Of a stretch of 64,000 nt of DNA, positions 45,567 to 53,260 are shown piece by piece. The notes under the pieces are model-generated. The model saw nothing but the letters and a program-made list of their open reading frames with translations, made no database searches and had not been told where the DNA came from. Source of the stretch: Paenibacillus dendritiformis (lineage in GTDB: Bacteria > Bacillota > Bacilli > Paenibacillales > Paenibacillaceae); NCBI RefSeq assembly GCF_945605565.1, contig NZ_OX216966.1, positions 2,410,001 to 2,474,000 of the forward strand, in the 5' to 3' direction. A program made the position numbers and the translations under genes. Position 1 is the first letter of the stretch. Each line of letters begins with the position of its first letter.

Positions 45567-45592
45567 TGAACGATCGGACAGACTGAAACGTA
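45567..45592 (+). promoter_or_regulatory. Likely sigma-Y autoregulatory promoter
   Basis: TGAACG (45567-45572), 16 bases, CGTA (45589-45592). This matches the TGAAC/CGT pattern of ECF promoters and the B. subtilis sigY promoter type, about 50 bases before the sigma gene. Confidence 0.65.
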
Positions 45593-45640
45593 ATATGAGT
45601 ACTTTACCTGCTGAAAAGAGAGAAGGGGGGCGGGCAACAC

Positions 45641-46183
45641 GTGGATCAGGAGCAGGAATGGATTCGGCGAGCCGTCCGCGGCGATACCGATGCGTTGGCC
45701 CATTTATTGCATAAGCATTATTCCTTTTTACACAAATATATGCTGAAGCTGACGATGAACCCGAGCGTAGCGGAAGACGTCGTGCAGGACACGATGGTGC
45801 GCTGCCTCGAGAAAATACACACGTATAACGGGAAAATGAAATTTTCATCGTGGCTCATCATGATTGGCTCGCGGCTGTACATCGACATGCTGCGAAGGAG
45901 AAAGGTGGAACAGCGCTGGCAGGAAGCGGAGCAGAAGCAGGCGGCCCGCCAGCTTCGCTACTATATGGAATCAACCGATGTCGAATGGTCTCATCTGCTC
46001 GAACAGTTGGGAACGCTCACGGTCGAGCAGCGCGCCCCGATTGTGCTTAAGCATTATTACGGCTATTCGGTGACGGAGATCGCAAGCATGTTGAACGTGA
46101 ATGAGGGTACCGTGAAGTCCCGTATCCATTACGGATTGGAAAAGCTGCGGAAGGAGTGGAACCAGGATGAACAAGCGAAATAA
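45641..46183 (+). CDS. sigY: ECF sigma factor, SigY-like
   Basis: 180 residues. Region 2 includes SVAEDVVQDTMVRCLEKIHT with SSWLIMIGSRLYIDMLRRRK; region 4 includes HYYGYSVTEIASMLNVNEGT followed by VKSRIHYGLEKLRKEW. Length and the six-gene order that follows match the B. subtilis sigY-yxlCDEFG operon. Start GTG 45641 after AAGGGGGG. It probably transcribes its own operon from the TGAACG/CGTA promoter upstream. It overlaps the next gene by 17 bases. Confidence 0.86.
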   Translation: MDQEQEWIRRAVRGDTDALAHLLHKHYSFLHKYMLKLTMNPSVAEDVVQDTMVRCLEKIHTYNGKMKFSSWLIMIGSRLYIDMLRRRKVEQRWQEAEQKQAARQLRYYMESTDVEWSHLLEQLGTLTVEQRAPIVLKHYYGYSVTEIASMLNVNEGTVKSRIHYGLEKLRKEWNQDEQAK

Positions 46184-46577
46184 GAGGAAGCCGGATATCT
46201 CGGTGGCTGCTGAGCCGGCGCGGAACAAGCCGCAGCCGCCGCCCGCGGAATGGGAGGCTGACGCCGACTCGCTGCGAAGGCTGCACCAAGCGTGGGCCAG
46301 CCTGGATCAGGCAAGCGAGCGGAATACGGAGATTCCGGATGTGGAACAGCTGCAGCGCATGCTGCACACCCGCTCCCGGCGCAACCGCAGCCGTCTGTGG
46401 AAGGAATTGCTTCTGCTCTGGGGAGCGGCCTGCATTCTCGTCGGCGGGGGCTTGTCGCTGGCCATGACAGATTGGCGCGCATTTGCGGGCTTCCAGGCGG
46501 CGGCCCTGTTAGGCGGCGTCCTGTTCTGTCTCGTGAAGTCGCCTATTCGCGCTGCGGAGGAAGGTGAACGCGAATGA
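46167..46577 (+). CDS. yxlC: YxlC-like anti-sigma-Y partner
   Basis: 136 residues. A polar N-terminal half (WEADADSLRRLHQAWASLDQ, DVEQLQRMLHTRSRRNRSRL) is followed by two membrane segments (LLLWGAACILVGGGLSLAMT and FAGFQAAALLGGVLFCLV). B. subtilis YxlC is similar and acts with YxlD to hold back sigma-Y. It overlaps both neighbours, consistent with tight coupling. Called mainly by position and topology. Confidence 0.72.
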   Translation: MNKRNKRKPDISVAAEPARNKPQPPPAEWEADADSLRRLHQAWASLDQASERNTEIPDVEQLQRMLHTRSRRNRSRLWKELLLLWGAACILVGGGLSLAMTDWRAFAGFQAAALLGGVLFCLVKSPIRAAEEGERE

Positions 46578-46807
46578 AACCGCATTACACAGTCGACGAA
46601 GTTCCGTGGTGGGTGTGGGTCCTCATTGCAGTCATCCTCCTTGTGCAAGGCACATGGCTGTTCCTGGATGCCCGCAAGCGGGGAAAATATCCGTGGTTCT
46701 GGGGAATCTGGGGCTTCACAGGCACGCCGACGCCCTTCTTGTGCTACTTGTTGTTCGTGGTGAAGCCTTGGCGGAAGAAGAACAAGCGGGATCATCTGGG
46801 CAGTTGA
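46574..46807 (+). CDS. yxlD: YxlD-like small membrane protein
   Basis: 77 residues with one or two membrane segments (VWVLIAVILLVQGTWLFLDA, LCYLLFVVKPW) and basic loops. B. subtilis YxlD is the main negative regulator of sigma-Y. Overlaps yxlC by four bases (ATGA). Confidence 0.74.
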   Translation: MKPHYTVDEVPWWVWVLIAVILLVQGTWLFLDARKRGKYPWFWGIWGFTGTPTPFLCYLLFVVKPWRKKNKRDHLGS

Positions 46808-46829
46808 TATTTGGAGAGGAGGAGCCAGT

Positions 46830-47027
46830 ATGCCGGAAAACATACTATGGCCGCTGATTGCGCCCCTGATTGCGATCCAGCTCGTATTGATGTGCGTAGC
46901 CTTGGTTTCCCTGGCCCGATCGGAGCAGGCGAACGGCCCGAAATGGCTGTGGGCGATCATTATTGTCCTGTTGAATATCCCGGGGACAATCGCTTATTTC
47001 ATCATGGGAAGGAAAGATGCGGCATGA
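46830..47027 (+). CDS. yxlE: YxlE-like PLDc_N-domain membrane protein
   Basis: 65 residues, two membrane segments in the PLDc_N pattern: LIAPLIAIQLVLMCVALVSL and WLWAIIIVLLNIPGTIAYFI, ending GRKD. It overlaps the ATPase start (ATGA). Confidence 0.8.
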   Translation: MPENILWPLIAPLIAIQLVLMCVALVSLARSEQANGPKWLWAIIIVLLNIPGTIAYFIMGRKDAA

Positions 47028-47947
47028 ATGCGATACAACTTCATCAGTTGACGAAGCGATACGGGGAGCATACCGCTGTCCAGGACGTGACGGTCAGCAT
47101 ACGCAAGCATTGCTGCACGGCTCTGCTCGGGCCGAACGGAGCCGGAAAGACGACGACGCTCCATATGCTCGCCGGGTTAATCCGGCCGACATCCGGCGAA
47201 GTGCGGCTGCTGCAAGAAGACGGGACGGCCGCGGCGGGAGATTTGCGGCAATGGGTAGGCTTTCTGTCCCAGACGCCGTCCTTCTACGGTTGGATGAGCG
47301 GAAGCGAGTGGCTCGTCTATCATGCCGAGCTGTGCGGCATGCCCCGCAAGCAAGCGCGGTCGGCGGCGTCGCAATGGCTGGACAAGGTCGGGCTCGCCGA
47401 TGCGGGCCGACGCCGAATCAGCGGCTACTCGGGAGGGATGAAGCAGCGGCTCGGCATTGCCCAGGCGATGATCGGTAGCCCGAAGCTGGTCATTCTGGAC
47501 GAGCCGGTATCGGCGCTGGATCCGATTGGCCGGAGAGAGGTGATGACGTTGCTTCAGGAGATAGCGGGCGAGACTACTGTGCTTTTCTCCACTCACATAT
47601 TGTCCGATGCCGAGGAATTATGCGACGATCTGATCATGATGAACAAGGGCTGCATCGTCATGCAAGGGCAATGGGAGCAATTGCGAAGCGGAGCGGAACG
47701 GCCCAGGTTGACCGTCGAGGTCGAGCCGCATCCTGCCGCGCTTGATTGGCTGCGGCGCTGGGCAGGGAAGGCGGTAGTGGAGCACAGCCGTATTGCCCGG
47801 GGGCGGGCGGAATTCACGGTGCGCAGCATAGACGAGGCGCGCCGCACGATACTGACGGAGGCGGCGGACATGGATATTCCACTTCTCCGGTTGGAATGCG
47901 GCGTAACGAGTCTGGAAGACATGTTCATGGAGGCGATGATCTCATGA
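47024..47947 (+). CDS. yxlF: ABC transporter ATP-binding protein, YxlF-like
   Basis: 307 residues. Walker A GPNGAGKTTTLHML, signature YSGGMKQRLGIAQAM, Walker B LVILDEPVSALDP and His switch LFSTHILSD. The C-terminal tail of about 90 residues is usual for this exporter group. It pairs with YxlG. The substrate of the B. subtilis transporter is not known. Confidence 0.88.
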   Translation: MNAIQLHQLTKRYGEHTAVQDVTVSIRKHCCTALLGPNGAGKTTTLHMLAGLIRPTSGEVRLLQEDGTAAAGDLRQWVGFLSQTPSFYGWMSGSEWLVYHAELCGMPRKQARSAASQWLDKVGLADAGRRRISGYSGGMKQRLGIAQAMIGSPKLVILDEPVSALDPIGRREVMTLLQEIAGETTVLFSTHILSDAEELCDDLIMMNKGCIVMQGQWEQLRSGAERPRLTVEVEPHPAALDWLRRWAGKAVVEHSRIARGRAEFTVRSIDEARRTILTEAADMDIPLLRLECGVTSLEDMFMEAMIS

Positions 47948-48735
47948 GGCGATGGCATGTGCTTGCACGCAAAGAATGGCTGGAAATGGTCCGCAGCTAC
48001 AAATTGCTCTGGGTGCCGCTGGTCTTCGTGATGCTTGGCATCAGCCAGCCGCTCGTGATGAAGTTCCTGCCCGATATTCTGGCTTGGTCGGGAAGCATGC
48101 CGCAAGGAATGAATATGGCCTTCCCGGAGCTCCAGCCGGGAGAGATTATGGCGCAGATGCTGAACCAGTTCGGAACCGTAGGTCTTCTCGTTCTCGTATT
48201 GTCGCAGATGTCGTCCATATCGGGCGAGATCCATAGCGGCACCGCCGGTGCCGTCCTGGTCCGTCCGGTTGCTTACGGAGCTTTTGTCGCTTCGAAATGG
48301 TTGGCGGCCGCAACGCTGACCCTGGTGTCCTTCCTGTGCGGATACGGGGCGGGCTGGTACTATACTGTGCAGCTGTTCGGCCATGTGCCTGTCGCAGAGG
48401 GCATGGCAGCCGGAGGCAGCTATGCCCTGTGGATGCTCTTCGCCAGCAGCGTCACGCTCTTGATGAGCAGCTGGCTGCGCAGCGGGGCGGCGTCGGCGGG
48501 CCTGACTCTGGCGCTTGTGTTGCTCTTGTCGCTTGTCCAGAGCTGGCGCGTTCCAGGCGCCCGCTACTTGCCTTCGGCTCTGCCCGTTGATGCGGTCGCG
48601 CAGCTGGTGCCGGGCGCCCGGGCCGAATCGTTCGACGGCGCGATCGCCGTTGCCATCGTCCTCAGCATCGGGTGCGCGGTCTTGGCTGCCGTCCTGCTGC
48701 ATCACCGGAACAGCCTTCTCCCGGATGGATGTTGA
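47944..48735 (+). CDS. yxlG: ABC-2 permease, YxlG-like
   Basis: 263 residues, six membrane segments, including LLWVPLVFVMLGISQPLVM and TVGLLVLVLSQMSSISGEIH. GTAGAVLVRPV follows, as in ABC-2 permeases such as NosY/YxlG. Overlaps yxlF by four bases and closes the sigY operon. Confidence 0.85.
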   Translation: MRRWHVLARKEWLEMVRSYKLLWVPLVFVMLGISQPLVMKFLPDILAWSGSMPQGMNMAFPELQPGEIMAQMLNQFGTVGLLVLVLSQMSSISGEIHSGTAGAVLVRPVAYGAFVASKWLAAATLTLVSFLCGYGAGWYYTVQLFGHVPVAEGMAAGGSYALWMLFASSVTLLMSSWLRSGAASAGLTLALVLLLSLVQSWRVPGARYLPSALPVDAVAQLVPGARAESFDGAIAVAIVLSIGCAVLAAVLLHHRNSLLPDGC

Positions 48736-48813
48736 CCCGCATCTCCGGCAAAATGGTATAACATCCCCCTCTATTGGGCCACACTATGGATAAAAAAGTA
48801 AGAGGGGATTGTC

Positions 48814-49545
48814 ATGACTCGAGAACATCGTTCCCATTCCCGGTTCTATTTTCGAGTGAAGCAATGGAAGCAGGATATTCGCCGCATGAAAGGCCCGATC
48901 TGGTGGCTAGTCGCTATTGTATTATTTTTTGGTGCCCTGACCTTAGGTATTCGCATGTCGATGGAGATCCGGCAGCTCGTTTATGAGCGAGAGACGCCCA
49001 TTTCGATGGAAACATTCGCGATGATGCAGGACGATGAATTCGCCAAGCTGCATGATTCATCCCGGCTGGTGCTGAATCAGCTGCTTCAGCAGGACGATCG
49101 GAAGCGCGAAGTCATTCACCGCCAGCAATTCATTTGCGGCGAGCGGGAAGAGACGATGGGCAAGCATGCTTCGGCTGGTATCATTCAATTGATGCTGAAT
49201 CATCCGGATTGGGGCGCCACGATGGATGACGCGGGCCGGGTCATCATGGAGGAACAGATCGAGGAACTGTCCGATCGCTGCAAGGATGCCCGCATCAGTC
49301 TCGACGAGGACGGGAATCTGACGCTGTACGAAGGCCCGCCTGCGGAGAAAAAAGTGATTCGGACCTTTTTCCAAATCGATATCGAATCGATGGAGAGCGC
49401 GCTTCCGCCGAATGTGCTCCAGCAGCTGTATGACGGTATTCTGATTACGGATACCGACGAATACCACAGCGTGCTGTCCACCTTCAGCGATTATGCGGTG
49501 GAAGCCTCGCAGAAAGTGATGAAGCCGGCGGAGGAGGCCAATTGA
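48814..49545 (+). CDS. bofC: BofC, forespore inter-compartment signalling protein
   Basis: 243 residues with one N-terminal membrane segment (IWWLVAIVLFFGALTLGIRM). The outside part matches BofC: HRQQFICGEREETMGKHASA, an acidic middle, then TFFQIDIESMESALPPNVLQ and YHSVLSTFSDYAVEASQ. It is longer than the B. subtilis protein (about 170). BofC restrains SpoIVB signalling to pro-sigma-K during sporulation. Location before the ruv genes agrees with B. subtilis bofC-ruvAB. Confidence 0.8.
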   Translation: MTREHRSHSRFYFRVKQWKQDIRRMKGPIWWLVAIVLFFGALTLGIRMSMEIRQLVYERETPISMETFAMMQDDEFAKLHDSSRLVLNQLLQQDDRKREVIHRQQFICGEREETMGKHASAGIIQLMLNHPDWGATMDDAGRVIMEEQIEELSDRCKDARISLDEDGNLTLYEGPPAEKKVIRTFFQIDIESMESALPPNVLQQLYDGILITDTDEYHSVLSTFSDYAVEASQKVMKPAEEAN

Positions 49546-49563
49546 CCGCTGGACCACAATACG

Positions 49564-49597
49564 AATGAGGACGTCCCTTGAGGCGTCCTCATTTTTT
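49564..49597 (+). terminator. Terminator after bofC
   Basis: Perfect 10-bp stem AATGAGGACG/CGTCCTCATT with a T-run. Confidence 0.9.
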
Positions 49598-49695
49598 GTC
49601 GGCTGTGGTGGAATGCTAAGTATCCGGCGCAGTGCAGGCGAGATTCGCCTTGGAATCAGAATCTATAACTACCTCTGGAAGGAAGGAGGATGCGC

Positions 49696-50847
49696 TTGGA
49701 TATCATCCTGATGCTCCTCATTGTACTGACGGCGACCAAGCTGGCCGGCGACTTGACGGTAAGACTGGGCCAGCCCTCCGTGCTGGGGAAGCTGATCGTC
49801 GGCATCATTGTTGGCCCTGCGGTGCTCGGCTGGGTGACCAACGGGGAGATCGTGCGCGACATGGCCGAGGTCGGCGTCATTCTGCTCATGTTCATCGCCG
49901 GCCTGGAGACCGATCTCGAGCAGTTGAAGCAGAACTGGAAAGCCTCGGTCGCCGTCGCGCTCGGCGGCATTATTTTGCCCTTCATCGGCGGGTATCTGGG
50001 AGGAACCGCCCTCGGGATGGATCAAGGGCAGTCGCTGTTCATCGGGCTGCTGCTGTGCGCCACTTCCGTCAGCATTTCGGTTCAGACGCTGAAGGATCTT
50101 GGACATCTCAGCTCCAGGGAAGGAACGACGATTCTCGGAGCCGCCGTCGTCGATGATGTGCTCGTCGTCATCCTGCTGGCCTTCATGCTGAGCCTTCTCG
50201 GAGCGGGGACGGAGCAGGCTTCCCTCGGATGGATCGTCGGCAAGAAGGTGATCTTCTTCGCCGGGGCGATTGCCGCAGGCATCTATGCCGTCCCCCTCCT
50301 CATGAGATGGCTCGCTCCATTGAAGGTAAGCGAAGCGGTCATCAGCGCGGCGCTCATCATCTGCTTCGCCTTCTCTTATGCGGCGGAGCAATTGGGCGTA
50401 GCCGGCATTATCGGGGCATTCGCCGCCGGCATCGCCATCTCGCAGACCGACTTCAAGCAGGAGGTGGAGCACCGGCTGGAGCCGATCGCTTACGGAATTT
50501 TCGTGCCGGTCTTCTTCGTGAGCGTCGGATTGGAGGTCACCTTCGCCGGGCTTGGCCAGCATGTTGGATTTATGCTGCTATTTTCGCTTCTCGCGATTGC
50601 CACCAAGCTGTTCGGCTGCATGCTGGGGGCGCGCATGACGGGGTTCGGCCGCCGCAGCGCGTTCGGCATCGGGTCGGGGATGGTATCCCGCGGCGAGGTC
50701 GCCCTCATCATCGCCACCGCTGGCCTCGAGGGGGCCCTGTTCGACCCCGTCCTGTTCACGCCCCTCGTCATCGTCATCATCGTGACGACGCTCGTCACGC
50801 CCCCGATGCTCAAATTGGCCTTTCGGCAGGGCGGAAGCCGCTCCTGA
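49696..50847 (+). CDS. Kef-type (CPA2) cation:proton antiporter
   Basis: About 383 residues, roughly twelve membrane segments, without the C-terminal TrkA-N/C regulatory domains. Typical blocks are QPSVLGKLIVGIIVGPAVLG, VGVILLMFIAGLETDLEQL, ATSVSISVQTLKDLG and AAVVDDVLVVILLAF (DD motif), plus GMVSRGEVALIIATAGLE. It exchanges Na+ or K+ for protons. TTG 49696 fits the AAGGAGG six bases before it; ATG 49690 directly abuts that site. Single-gene unit between terminator and ruvC. Confidence 0.85.
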   Translation: MDIILMLLIVLTATKLAGDLTVRLGQPSVLGKLIVGIIVGPAVLGWVTNGEIVRDMAEVGVILLMFIAGLETDLEQLKQNWKASVAVALGGIILPFIGGYLGGTALGMDQGQSLFIGLLLCATSVSISVQTLKDLGHLSSREGTTILGAAVVDDVLVVILLAFMLSLLGAGTEQASLGWIVGKKVIFFAGAIAAGIYAVPLLMRWLAPLKVSEAVISAALIICFAFSYAAEQLGVAGIIGAFAAGIAISQTDFKQEVEHRLEPIAYGIFVPVFFVSVGLEVTFAGLGQHVGFMLLFSLLAIATKLFGCMLGARMTGFGRRSAFGIGSGMVSRGEVALIIATAGLEGALFDPVLFTPLVIVIIVTTLVTPPMLKLAFRQGGSRS

Positions 50848-51022
50848 CGTCAGCCGCCTCGGCGGACGGTCATTCTGCCCGGCTGCGTACGCCCCCGCCG
50901 GTCCCCGTCCGGGCCTGCCAATAGCGCGGAAAGACTCATTCTCTTCCTTTCGATCTGTGTTATAATGGAGTGAACACATATGTTCGCCAGACATACACGG
51001 AATCGTTAGGGAGAGATTTTTT

Positions 51023-51526
51023 TTGCGAATATTAGGAATTGACCCGGGCATTGCCATTGTCGGCTTCGGATTTGTGGATAAAATCGGCAACAAGGTCATT
51101 CCCGTGCAATATGGCTGTATTCAGACCGATTCGGCCACCGCTCCGGAGATCCGGCTGCTGCAAGTGTTTGAAGCAGCGGAGGAATTGCTGGATCGCTATA
51201 AGCCGGATGCGATGGCGATTGAGAAGTTGTTCTTCAACCGCAACGTGACGAATGCCTTCAGCGTGGGACAAGCCCGCGGCGTCGTCATTCTCGCGGCCGC
51301 GAAGCGGGGCATTCCGATCGGGGAGTACACCCCGATGCAGGTGAAGCAGGCGGTTGTCGGTTACGGCAACGCCGAGAAGAGACAGGTGCAGGAGATGGTG
51401 CGGCTGCTGCTGAAGCTGAAGGCGATACCGAAGCCGGATGATGTGGCGGACGCCTTGGCCGTGGCGCTATGCCATGCGCATTCCAGCGGATTACATGACA
51501 AATTGAACGGAGTATTGCGTCCATGA
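51023..51526 (+). CDS. ruvC: Holliday junction endonuclease RuvC
   Basis: 167 residues. The RNase H-like fold shows the catalytic residues in LGIDPGIAIVGFG, AIEKLFFNRNVTNAFSVGQA and PDDVADALAVALCH. It cuts Holliday junctions with RuvAB. Starts at TTG after GGGAGAG. B. subtilis lacks ruvC at this spot, whereas Paenibacillus and Clostridia have it. The stop overlaps ruvA (ATGA). Confidence 0.94.
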   Translation: MRILGIDPGIAIVGFGFVDKIGNKVIPVQYGCIQTDSATAPEIRLLQVFEAAEELLDRYKPDAMAIEKLFFNRNVTNAFSVGQARGVVILAAAKRGIPIGEYTPMQVKQAVVGYGNAEKRQVQEMVRLLLKLKAIPKPDDVADALAVALCHAHSSGLHDKLNGVLRP

Positions 51527-52143
51527 TTGATTTTGTTCGCGGACCGGTGGTCCATTTGGAAGCCGATTATGTCGTATTGGAAGTTCAAGGGATCGGGTAT
51601 CGCATATATACGCCGAACCCGTACGCGTTTGCGAAGTCGGAAGCGGCCGTAACCGTATATACGCACCATCATGTGCGGGAAGACGCGATTCTGCTGTTCG
51701 GATTCGCGTCGCGGCAGGAGCAGAAGCTGTTCCGCCGCCTGATTGAAGTCAGCGGCGTCGGACCGAAGGTGGCGCTCGGCATTTTGAGCGCAGGGAAGCC
51801 GGATTCGGTCGTGGCGGCGATTCAGCAGGAGAACTATTCGTTCCTGACGAAGCTGCCCGGAATCGGGAAGAAGACCGCTCAGCGCATCGTGCTTGATTTG
51901 AAGGACAAGCTGGACGGCATGGGCTGGGACACGGATCCGGGATCGCTGTTCGCAGAGGTGCAGACGATCGAGGACGATCGGGAAGACGGCGCGTGGGGCG
52001 AAGCCCGCGAAGCGCTGAAGGCGCTTGGCTACAAGGATGTCGAGCTGGATCGGGTCTGGAACGGTCTGCAGCATCGCGTGCATGCGGACGAGACGGTCGA
52101 CTCGCTCATGAAGAAGGCGCTGCAATTGCTGTTCACAGGGTAA
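51523..52143 (+). CDS. ruvA: Holliday junction branch-migration protein RuvA
   Basis: 206 residues. N-terminal OB fold (MIDFVRGPVVHLEADYVVLE), two helix-hairpin-helix motifs (VSGVGPKVALGIL, LPGIGKKTAQRIVLDLKDKL) and the C-terminal RuvB-contact domain (EALKALGYKDVELDRV). Confidence 0.95.
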   Translation: MIDFVRGPVVHLEADYVVLEVQGIGYRIYTPNPYAFAKSEAAVTVYTHHHVREDAILLFGFASRQEQKLFRRLIEVSGVGPKVALGILSAGKPDSVVAAIQQENYSFLTKLPGIGKKTAQRIVLDLKDKLDGMGWDTDPGSLFAEVQTIEDDREDGAWGEAREALKALGYKDVELDRVWNGLQHRVHADETVDSLMKKALQLLFTG

Positions 52144-52158
52144 GGAGAGGCGGTACAG

Positions 52159-53160
52159 ATGGAAGAACGCATCATTTCAGCCAATTATATGATGGAGGAT
52201 CAGGCGGTCGAGTTGAGCCTGCGTCCGCGTTATTTGTCTGAATACATAGGGCAGAACCAGGTGAAGGACAATCTGAAAATATTCATCGAAGCGGCCAAAA
52301 TGCGCAAGGAAGCGCTCGATCACGTGCTGTTGTACGGTCCGCCCGGATTGGGAAAGACGACGCTGTCCAACATTATTGCGAACGAGATGGGTGTCAACAT
52401 CCGCACGACTTCCGGTCCGGCCATCGAGCGGCCGGGCGACTTGGCGGCCTTGCTGACCAATCTGCAGGAAGGCGATGTGTTGTTCATCGATGAGATCCAC
52501 CGCCTTCACCGGACGGTGGAGGAAGTGCTGTATCCGGCGATGGAGGATTTCGCGCTGGACATCATTATCGGCAAAGGCCCGAGCGCGCGCTCCGTTCGCC
52601 TCGATCTGCCCCGGTTCACTCTTATCGGGGCGACGACGCGGGCAGGCCTGCTCTCGGCGCCGCTTCGCGATCGCTTCGGCGTCGTCAGCCGGCTGGAGTA
52701 TTACAACAAGGATGAGCTTAGCTTCATCGTGAGCCGCGCCGCCGATATTTTGGACGTCCAGATTACAGGCGAGGCCAGCGACGAGATCGCGATCCGCTCG
52801 CGGGGCACTCCGCGGATTGCGAACCGGCTCTTGAAGCGGGTTCGCGACTTCGCTCAAGTGCGCGGCGACGGGATTATTACGCCCGCATTGGCAGGGGAAG
52901 CGCTGCGCTTGATCCAGGTCGATGCCCTTGGCCTCGACGCGATCGATCACAAGATGCTTCAGGCAATGATCTCCCATTTCCGCGGTGGTCCGGTCGGACT
53001 GGATACGATTGCCGCGACGATTGGGGAGGAGAGCCAGACGATCGAAGATGTATATGAACCATATCTGCTGCAGATCGGATTTTTGCAGCGGACGCCCCGA
53101 GGGCGCATGGTTACCAATCAGGCTTACCACCATCTAGGATTGCCAATTCCAGAGAAATAA
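52159..53160 (+). CDS. ruvB: Holliday junction helicase RuvB
   Basis: 333 residues. Walker [21 protein letters not shown], Walker [11 protein letters not shown], sensor [18 protein letters not shown] and the C-terminal winged helix ending [26 protein letters not shown] before the ATG. Third gene of ruvCAB. Confidence 0.96.
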   Translation: MEERIISANYMMEDQAVELSLRPRYLSEYIGQNQVKDNLKIFIEAAKMRKEALDHVLLYGPPGLGKTTLSNIIANEMGVNIRTTSGPAIERPGDLAALLTNLQEGDVLFIDEIHRLHRTVEEVLYPAMEDFALDIIIGKGPSARSVRLDLPRFTLIGATTRAGLLSAPLRDRFGVVSRLEYYNKDELSFIVSRAADILDVQITGEASDEIAIRSRGTPRIANRLLKRVRDFAQVRGDGIITPALAGEALRLIQVDALGLDAIDHKMLQAMISHFRGGPVGLDTIAATIGEESQTIEDVYEPYLLQIGFLQRTPRGRMVTNQAYHHLGLPIPEK

Positions 53161-53260
53161 ATTCAATCGACATCGATATTACGCAATTACGCATGTTTAC
53201 AAGCGGACTTTTTGAACAACATCCACCAGACACGACGAGCAGGAAGGGGAACAGAAGAGT

